A stretch of DNA of 6,697 nucleotides from Bacillota bacterium (GTDB taxonomy: Bacteria; Bacillota; Clostridia; Lachnospirales; Anaerotignaceae). A program made the translations under genes and the position numbers. Where the stretch lies: contig JAUNCB010000063.1 of NCBI GenBank assembly GCA_030526765.1, positions 1 through 6,697 on the forward strand, in the 5' to 3' direction. Positions within the stretch are counted from its first letter, which is position 1. Each line of letters begins with the position of its first letter. The notes below the pieces were generated by a model. The model was not told the origin of the DNA. It saw nothing but the letters and a program-made list of their open reading frames with translations, and ran no database searches. Positions 1-4,475 of this stretch are shown piece by piece.

Positions 1-513
1 GGCACTTTCCTCGGTTTTCAGCCCACGGCTTTCAAAGAGCCGCCCATCAGCACAGATATAATCCCCCGCCGAAAGCAGCAGCACATCTCCCACCACCACA
101 TCCTCCGCAGGGATCATCTGCTCTTTTCCCCCACGGCGCACTCTTGCCTTCGGCGCCGCAAGAGATTGAAGGGCCTCCAGTGCCTTTTCCGCTCTGCTTT
201 CCTGCAGAACACCCAGAAAGGCATTCAACAGCATAATAGCAATGATGATGGCAGGCTCCAGAAAATCCCCTTCTCCCTTCAGTCGGGAAACTGCAAAGGA
301 CAGCACCGCCGCCCCGATCAGCAGCAGAATCATAAAATCCTGAAACTGAGCAAGAAATTTCCAAAGGATCCCCTTCTTTTTCTCTGTCTGCTCCAGTCTG
401 TTTTTCCCGTTTATTTCTCCTCTGCGGGATGCCTCTTCCTCCGATAAGCCCTCCCCACAGTCGGTCTGCAGCAGTTTTTCCGCCTGTGCGATCTGCATAT
501 TCCACCATTCCAT
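1..513 (-). CDS. P-type cation ATPase, calcium-transporter type (P2A), N-terminal part, cut by window edge
   Basis: This is the start of an integral membrane pump that would move a cation, probably Ca2+, at the cost of ATP; 171 codons are present and the rest lies beyond the left edge. The protein opens MEWWNMQIAQAEKLL, which fits the cytosolic cation-ATPase N-terminal domain (about residues 1-55). Two hydrophobic segments follow, around 58-76 (FMILLLIGAAVLSFAV) and 84-103 (LEPAIIIAIMLLNAFLGVL). Next come QESRAEKALEAL (104-115) and the actuator domain with IPAEDVVVGDVLLLSAGDY (134-152), ADGRL (155-159) and TEES (167-170), which in the family runs on into the LTGES loop. The phosphorylation motif DKTGT and the ion-site helices are outside the window, so ion specificity is inferred from overall P2A resemblance only. 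The start at 513 is chosen because GGGAG lies at 523-527, nine bases upstream, and no other start is open upstream in frame; Met-6 is a weaker alternative. The gene diverges from the small gene at 645. Confidence 0.9.
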   Translation of the reverse strand, partial: MEWWNMQIAQAEKLLQTDCGEGLSEEEASRRGEINGKNRLEQTEKKKGILWKFLAQFQDFMILLLIGAAVLSFAVSRLKGEGDFLEPAIIIAIMLLNAFLGVLQESRAEKALEALQSLAAPKARVRRGGKEQMIPAEDVVVGDVLLLSAGDYICADGRLFESRGLKTEESA

Positions 514-593
514 ATCCTCACGCTCCCATTTCCTCAGGTTGTCCCTATCCTTTTCCAGTTTATGAATCCCCTGTGAAAAAAAGAACCATCTCC

Positions 594-622
594 TTGCTCC
601 CCCGCCCTTTTTCGGGTAAGAT
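594..622 (+). promoter_or_regulatory. Candidate sigma-A-type promoter for the small gene at 645
   Basis: TTGCTC (594-599) and TAAGAT (617-622) are separated by 17 bases, about 22 bases before the start codon. Each box matches only part of the TTGACA/TATAAT consensus (3 of 6 and 4 of 6), so the call rests mainly on spacing and position in the divergent intergenic region. No comparably good promoter was seen for the leftward ATPase gene. Confidence 0.35.
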
Positions 623-632
623 AGAAGCAGAA

Positions 633-638
633 AGGAGG
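633..638 (+). promoter_or_regulatory. Ribosome binding site that sets the start of the small gene
   Basis: AGGAGG stands six bases before the ATG at 645. An in-frame ATG at 639 touches the site directly and is too close to be used. The reading frame stays open leftward to 429, but that extension runs back over the promoter region and antisense to the ATPase gene. Confidence 0.8.
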
Positions 639-644
639 ATGTGT

Positions 645-920
645 ATGTTTACATCTTTGAATAGTCTGCCTGTTTATACTGCCCATTCCCTGCCGGAGCA
701 GGCAGCCCTGCGGGAACTGTTTGAAAAAAACGGGCTGGAATATTCCGTTTCCCTACGAGATGCCAATGCCCCTGAAGGGTTTTATCCTGCCCTTTCCCCC
801 GATATGCTCTTCACCCAGAATATAGAATATATCTTTCTGGTATATAAAAAGGACTGGCAGAAGGCAGCCGCACTGCTGCAGGATGCGTGGCACTGGGAGG
901 AACCCGCAATCACGGAATAA
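645..920 (+). CDS. Small protein, 91 residues, possibly DUF2007-like (putative signal-transducing fold)
   Basis: I cannot assign a firm function. The protein begins MFTSLNSLPVYTAHSLPEQA, continues with a helix-like stretch ALRELFEKNGLEYSV (21-35), and near the end has EYIFLVYKKDWQKAAALLQDA (about 61-81). This order (strand, helix ending in a xxNGLxY turn, strand, then a Y-x-F-L-V-Y strand and a final helix) resembles short DUF2007-type domains, which have a small alpha-beta fold and are often annotated as putative signal-transducing proteins. That similarity is by eye and weak. There is no signal peptide or membrane segment, so it should be cytosolic. The C-terminus is rich in Trp and acidic residues (DAWHWEEP). 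A consensus AGGAGG and a terminator immediately after the stop support a real single-gene transcript. Its neighbours are divergent and convergent, so they give no functional hint. Confidence 0.75.
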   Translation: MFTSLNSLPVYTAHSLPEQAALRELFEKNGLEYSVSLRDANAPEGFYPALSPDMLFTQNIEYIFLVYKKDWQKAAALLQDAWHWEEPAITE

Positions 921-924
921 GCAA

Positions 925-950
925 AAAAGACGCCAAAAATGGCGTCTTTT
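925..950. terminator. Bidirectional intrinsic terminator between convergent genes
   Basis: AAAAGACGCCA (925-935) pairs perfectly with TGGCGTCTTTT (940-950) around an AAAA loop. On the plus strand the stem is followed by a T-rich run (TTTTCTTTGTTTTC), four bases after the small gene's stop. On the minus strand the run of six A at 923-928 reads as a T-tract, 15 bases after the deaminase stop. It therefore serves both genes. Confidence 0.9.
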
Positions 951-965
951 CTTTGTTTTCTGTTT

Positions 966-1982
966 TTATTTCTGATATGCCTTTACGCGTTCCACCAGTG
1001 CTGCTTTTTCCTCCGCAGGCAGGAATGCCGCTTCCGCAGAATAAACCAGCATCTTCAGAATATCCGCTTCTGTGAAGCCCATATCATTGAGACAGTGGTC
1101 ATATTCTTCATCCAGTGTCACATCAAAGATGGTCATATTATCTGTATTGATGGTTACACGGATGCCCATATCCAGCAGCTTCTTCACAGGATGGGCCGCA
1201 TAGTTTTCTCTGCTCTGGCAGCGGATATTGCTGGTAGGGCAGATCTCAAAGGTAATGTTGTTTTCCATAGCCCGTTTGCACAGCTCGGGTGCTTCATACA
1301 CCGCATGTCCATGACCGATACGCAGGGAACCGAAATCCATGGCATCCTTCACTGTTTCATGATCCTGACTGTCTCCGCCGTGGCAGGTGAAGGGCAGCTC
1401 CAGTTCTCTTGCCAGATCAAAGATATAATGGAAGTTTCTAAGGGGCACGATCCCCTCTGCACCTGCAAGATCGAGGGCATTGATGCCTTTGCCCAGATAT
1501 TCCTTACACAGACGTACCGTTTCCAGATTTTCCTCTTTATTTACCGTTTCCAGACCAATGCTCATACAGCACAGGATCAAACCAATGCTAATTTCGGGAT
1601 GCAGCTGCAGACCTTCCTCTTTCCCTGCGATCACCGCATCGATTACTTCCTTCTGGCTCAACCCCTCATTGGTGTGCAGCTGAGGTGCAAAACGGATCTC
1701 TCCGTGGATCACCCCCTGCTCTGCCAGATCGCAGACCAGTTCCTTTGTAATACGAGTAATGTATTCCTTTTTTTGCATGATCTTCAGAGGCAGATCAAAT
1801 TTTGTCAGGCAGTCATTCACATCCAGACAGGGCTCCAGCACAGCGGCATCTCTGGTGAAGGTTTCATAATCCACACCCTCTGCCACAAGGCCTTCCTTCT
1901 GATACAGCTCCCATACGGTTTCGGGGCGGATGGAGCCGTCTAAATGCAGATGCAGTTCAATTTTCGGATAAGTATATTTCAT
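966..1982 (-). CDS. add: Adenosine deaminase family protein
   Basis: A metal-dependent amidohydrolase of 338 residues, the usual length for bacterial adenosine deaminases, expected to convert adenosine or deoxyadenosine to inosine or deoxyinosine in cytosolic purine salvage. Visible family motifs: metal-binding HLHLDGS (11-17), EIRFAP (95-100), DLAGAE (171-176), a third metal-site segment HGGD (201-204), RIGHGH (221-226) with the catalytic-site His at 224, CPTSN (248-252), and NTDN (279-282) with metal-binding Asp-281. Two positions differ from the animal enzyme: the general-acid Glu of HAGE is Asp-204, and the second Asp of NTDDP is Asn-282; the latter is common in bacterial members. The order and spacing of motifs are intact, so I expect an active enzyme, but the exact substrate is less certain than the family. 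AAGGAGG at 1991-1997, eight bases before the ATG, fixes the start. The stop lies 15 bases from the shared terminator. Confidence 0.88.
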   Translation of the reverse strand: MKYTYPKIELHLHLDGSIRPETVWELYQKEGLVAEGVDYETFTRDAAVLEPCLDVNDCLTKFDLPLKIMQKKEYITRITKELVCDLAEQGVIHGEIRFAPQLHTNEGLSQKEVIDAVIAGKEEGLQLHPEISIGLILCCMSIGLETVNKEENLETVRLCKEYLGKGINALDLAGAEGIVPLRNFHYIFDLARELELPFTCHGGDSQDHETVKDAMDFGSLRIGHGHAVYEAPELCKRAMENNITFEICPTSNIRCQSRENYAAHPVKKLLDMGIRVTINTDNMTIFDVTLDEEYDHCLNDMGFTEADILKMLVYSAEAAFLPAEEKAALVERVKAYQK

Positions 1983-2012
1983 GGGTATCTCCTCCTTGTC
2001 TGATTTAAGAAA

Positions 2013-2041
2013 AGCATAACTGAAAAATGCGTACCCCGCAA
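2013..2041 (-). promoter_or_regulatory. Weak candidate promoter for the adenosine deaminase gene
   Basis: Reading the minus strand, TTGCGG (2041-2036) and TATGCT (2018-2013) stand 17 bases apart, placing a start of transcription roughly 20-25 bases before the ATG. Matches to consensus are only TTG and TAT..T. The -35 box would lie in the loop of the upstream hairpin. The alternative is read-through from the DUF1846 gene. Confidence 0.25.
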
Positions 2042-2054
2042 GAGATACGCATTT
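2025..2054 (-). terminator. Hairpin terminator after the DUF1846 gene
   Basis: AAATGCGTA (2025-2033) pairs with TACGCATTT (2046-2054), a perfect 9-bp stem with a 12-base loop, starting six bases beyond the DUF1846 stop. On the minus strand the stem runs into TTTTT (2027-2023). The stem holds only three G-C pairs and the loop is long, so termination may be partial, letting some transcripts continue into the adenosine deaminase gene 42 bases away. Confidence 0.65.
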
Positions 2055-2059
2055 ATTTT

Positions 2060-3544
2060 TTACCGATGGAACAATTTTTTTGTTTCGTATTTGGGTTCGC
2101 AGGTCAGATTCACACCCAGCTTTTTAAACACCGTTTCATCCACAGAGGAAAGGATCACCGTGGAATGTACCTCACAGCATTTCAGTTTTTCCAGCTGCTT
2201 CAGTGCCAGATCCGCCACAGGGTCTGTTACCGCACAGATGCTCAGAGCGATCAGCACCTCATCCGTATGCAGGCGGGGATTCTGGTTGCCCAGATGCCCG
2301 ATCTTCAGCCGCTGGATGGGTTCAATGATCTCCGGTGCGATCAGCTTTACACCCTTTTCGATGCCTGCCAGTTTTTTCAGTGCATTCAGAAGCATGGCAG
2401 AGGATGCCCCCAGAAGGTCTGTGGTTTTGCCCGTTACGATAGTACCGTCCATCAGCTCGATCGCTGCCGCAGGGTCACCGGTTTCCGCCGCTCTCTGATT
2501 TGCCGCAGCCGCCACCAGTCTGTCCTCGGTGCTGGTTCCCGCCTGTTTCATCAGAAGCTCCAGCTTATAGATCACATCGTCCCCCAGATTTCCTTTTCTG
2601 TTATCATGGAGTGCCTTATAGTATCGGCGCACGATCTCTGTTCTTGCCGCAGCGGAAACTGCCTCATCATCAAAAATGCAGTTGCCCACCATATTTACCC
2701 CCATATCCGTGGGAGATTTATAGGGAGAGGTGCCGTAGATCTGCTCAAACATGGCATTGAGCACAGGGAATACCTCTACATCACGGTTATAATTGACCGT
2801 TGTTTCTCCGTATGCCTCCAGATGGAAGGGGTCGATCATATTCACATCGTTCAGATCCGCCGTTGCCGCCTCATATGCCAGATTGACAGGATGGCGCAGG
2901 GGGATATTCCAGATGGGGAAGGTTTCAAACTTGGCATAGCCTGCCTTCACCCCTCTTTTATTCTCATGGTAAAGCTGGGAAAGGCAGGTTGCCATTTTAC
3001 CGCTGCCGGGGCCCGGCGCAGTCAGCACCACCAGAGAATGCTTTGTTTCGATATATTCATTTCTGCCAAAGCCGCTTTCACTGACGATCAGCGGGATATT
3101 GGCAGGGTAACCCTCAATGGGATAATGGCGGTATACTCTGATACCAAGGGCTTCCAGCTTTTTCTGGTACGCAATGACCCCTGCCTGACCGTTGAACTGG
3201 GTCAGCACAACACTGCCTACATAAAGCCCATAGCCCCGAAAGGCATCGATCAGACGCAGCACATCCGCATCATAGGTGATGCCAAGGTCACCGCGAATCT
3301 TGTTTTTTTCAATATCCCCTGCGCTGATGACGATAACGATTTCCGCCTCTTCCTTCAGCTGCATCAGCATTTCGATTTTACTGTCAGGCTGAAAGCCGGG
3401 CAGCACACGGGATGCATGGTAATCATCAAACAGCTTGCCGCCGAATTCCAGATACAGCTTGCCGCCGAACTGGGCGATCCGTTCTTTGATATGCTTTGAC
3501 TGCAAATGCAGATATTTTTCATTATCAAATCCAATCCGTAACAT
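2060..3544 (-). CDS. DUF1846 domain protein, function unknown
   Basis: A 494-residue soluble protein, the full usual length of the DUF1846 family found widely in Firmicutes. It is recognised by the opening [16 protein letters not shown] (4-19), by [20 protein letters not shown] (32-51), by [18 protein letters not shown] (75-92) and by [18 protein letters not shown] (418-435). A phosphate-binding-loop-like segment, APGPGSGK (176-183), follows a hydrophobic strand LVVLT, and a second [14 protein letters not shown] (371-384) lies in the C-terminal half. These suggest nucleotide or phosphate binding, but the reaction is unknown to me and I assign none. No signal peptide or membrane segment is seen. 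The start is supported by GGGGAGAG seven bases before the ATG and by a strong promoter upstream. A hairpin terminator follows the stop, then the adenosine deaminase gene in the same direction. Confidence 0.92.
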   Translation of the reverse strand: MLRIGFDNEKYLHLQSKHIKERIAQFGGKLYLEFGGKLFDDYHASRVLPGFQPDSKIEMLMQLKEEAEIVIVISAGDIEKNKIRGDLGITYDADVLRLIDAFRGYGLYVGSVVLTQFNGQAGVIAYQKKLEALGIRVYRHYPIEGYPANIPLIVSESGFGRNEYIETKHSLVVLTAPGPGSGKMATCLSQLYHENKRGVKAGYAKFETFPIWNIPLRHPVNLAYEAATADLNDVNMIDPFHLEAYGETTVNYNRDVEVFPVLNAMFEQIYGTSPYKSPTDMGVNMVGNCIFDDEAVSAAARTEIVRRYYKALHDNRKGNLGDDVIYKLELLMKQAGTSTEDRLVAAAANQRAAETGDPAAAIELMDGTIVTGKTTDLLGASSAMLLNALKKLAGIEKGVKLIAPEIIEPIQRLKIGHLGNQNPRLHTDEVLIALSICAVTDPVADLALKQLEKLKCCEVHSTVILSSVDETVFKKLGVNLTCEPKYETKKLFHR

Positions 3545-3591
3545 AAAATAACTCTCCCCGATGTATTTTTTCAGAAATCATACAACATATA

Positions 3592-3620
3592 ATTATACCC
3601 GCATTTTTCTCCGTTTCCAA
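3592..3620 (-). promoter_or_regulatory. Strong sigma-A-type promoter for the DUF1846 gene
   Basis: On the minus strand TTGGAA (3620-3615) and a perfect TATAAT (3597-3592) are separated by exactly 17 bases. Transcription would start near 3585, giving a leader of about 40 bases before the ATG at 3544. Confidence 0.8.
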
Positions 3621-3632
3621 GCAAAAAATGCG
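3600..3632. repeat. Inverted repeat flanking the -35 box of the DUF1846 promoter (possible operator)
   Basis: CGCATTTTT (3600-3608) and AAAAATGCG (3624-3632) are perfect 9-bp inverted arms around a 15-base centre that contains the -35 box. The left arm falls in the -10/-35 spacer and the right arm just upstream of the -35. This lies upstream of the expected transcript start, so a DNA-level regulator site is more likely than an RNA hairpin. The bound protein, if any, is unknown. Confidence 0.45.
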
Positions 3633-3736
3633 AAAATCCGTCTTTTCTTCATCAAAAAACAGAATACCCGCTATAACCAAAGTATTTCCCCGTTTTTCCT
3701 TTCCATGCCTGTAAAAAACTGCTGCACAAAAAAGCG

Positions 3737-3769
3737 AAAGACACCTCACCGTTCTGGTGAAATGTCTTT
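3737..3769 (-). terminator. Intrinsic terminator of the recD2-comF transcript
   Basis: A 14-bp stem pairs 3737-3750 with 3756-3769 around a 5-base loop; in the minus-strand RNA it includes two G-U pairs. The run of six A at 3728-3733 reads as a T-tract on the minus strand. The stem begins inside the comF stop codon, which is typical of compact bacterial units. Confidence 0.88.
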
Positions 3770-4475
3770 ATTGCTGTCCTGCCGCCGCAAGGGCGAACAC
3801 CATCACCTCTGCCGCTCCTGCACGATATAATTCTCTGGCACATTCATTACAGGTGGTTCCTGTGGTAAAAATATCATCCACAAGAAGCACCCGTTTTCCC
3901 TGAAAATCCTCTGTCACAGAAAAGGCATCCCGCAGGTTTTCTCTTCTTTCCGCATGGCTGAGGGTACTCTGGGCAGCCGTATCCCATTTTCGCACCAGAC
4001 CTTCTCTTTGAAAGGGGATCCCCGTTTCCGCTGCGATCTCCTCGCAAAGGATATGGGTCTGGTTAAAACCACGGCGATTCTCCTTTTTCCAATGCAGCGG
4101 CACCGCCAGAAGCACCTCTGCCCGTTCTGCCGAAAAGGGCTCTCTTTGCCGCAGATAGATGCCCATAAGTCTGCCCAAGCCTTTGCCGATCCGCTGATCG
4201 CCTTCATATTTGAACAGATGAATGGCATCCCGCACCGTTTCATAGGAAAATGCTGCCCAGACACGGGAACAGGCGAACTCCTTCAGGCAGGCTTCACAAA
4301 AGCCGCCCTCCGTGCTTCCGCCGCAATGGGGGCATTTCTCCGCCGCCAGATAAGGCACCTTCCGACAGTCTCCGCAAAGGAAGCCCTCCCGTTCCTCCAT
4401 GGTCAGCAGTTCTCCGCAAACCGCACAGCGGGGCGGATAGATCAGCTCCAGCAGCCGTTCTCCGACCTTTCTCAT
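3768..4475 (-). CDS. comF: ComF family protein (zinc-ribbon plus phosphoribosyltransferase-like domain)
   Basis: A 235-residue protein of the ComF/GntX family. The N-terminus carries eight cysteines in four pairs: C17/C20, C34/C37, C48/C51 (CPHCGG) and C60/C63, fitting a zinc-ribbon module. The rest is a type I phosphoribosyltransferase-like fold with AVPLHWKKENRRGFNQ (124-139) and the PRPP-loop signature VLLVDDIFTTGTT (196-208). In naturally competent bacteria ComF helps transport or process incoming single-stranded DNA in the cytoplasm; in non-competent species its role is unclear, so the functional part is inference. The ATG overlaps the recD2 stop as ATGA, and a GGGGGTG site lies within the end of recD2 seven to eight bases upstream, so translation is probably coupled. 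A strong terminator begins in the stop codon. Length and motifs are intact. Confidence 0.92.
   Translation of the reverse strand: MRKVGERLLELIYPPRCAVCGELLTMEEREGFLCGDCRKVPYLAAEKCPHCGGSTEGGFCEACLKEFACSRVWAAFSYETVRDAIHLFKYEGDQRIGKGLGRLMGIYLRQREPFSAERAEVLLAVPLHWKKENRRGFNQTHILCEEIAAETGIPFQREGLVRKWDTAAQSTLSHAERRENLRDAFSVTEDFQGKRVLLVDDIFTTGTTCNECARELYRAGAAEVMVFALAAAGQQ

Noticed and set aside
47..508. Open frame of 153 codons on the minus strand overlapping the ATPase start.
   Set aside because: It is an out-of-frame reading, very rich in Gly and Cys. The frame starting at 513 gives a clear P-type ATPase that stays open to the window edge.
429..644. Longer N-terminal form of the small plus-strand protein starting at 429.
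   Set aside because: The extension is antisense to the ATPase gene, is Pro- and Ser-rich with no family resemblance, and would ignore the consensus ribosome binding site at 633-638.
939..1943. Open frame of 334 codons on the plus strand, antisense to the adenosine deaminase gene.
   Set aside because: It starts inside the bidirectional terminator hairpin, has no ribosome binding site, and its translation resembles no family; the minus strand carries all deaminase motifs.
3431..3469. Exact 15-base direct repeat with a 24-base period inside the DUF1846 gene.
   Set aside because: It encodes FGGKL twice (residues 26-30 and 34-38); the second copy is part of a family-conserved stretch. Two copies in a coding region most simply reflect similar peptide and codon choice, not a mobile or regulatory repeat.
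2027..3499. Long open frame of 490 codons on the plus strand, antisense to the DUF1846 gene.
   Set aside because: It mirrors the coding strand of a full-length conserved family member, has no ribosome binding site, and its translation is rich in Cys, His and Gln with no recognisable domain. It arises from codon use in the real gene.
3525..3749. Possible 74-residue gene on the minus strand upstream of DUF1846.
   Set aside because: It starts within the terminator region, runs through the DUF1846 promoter and ribosome binding site, overlaps the DUF1846 start, and lacks its own ribosome binding site.
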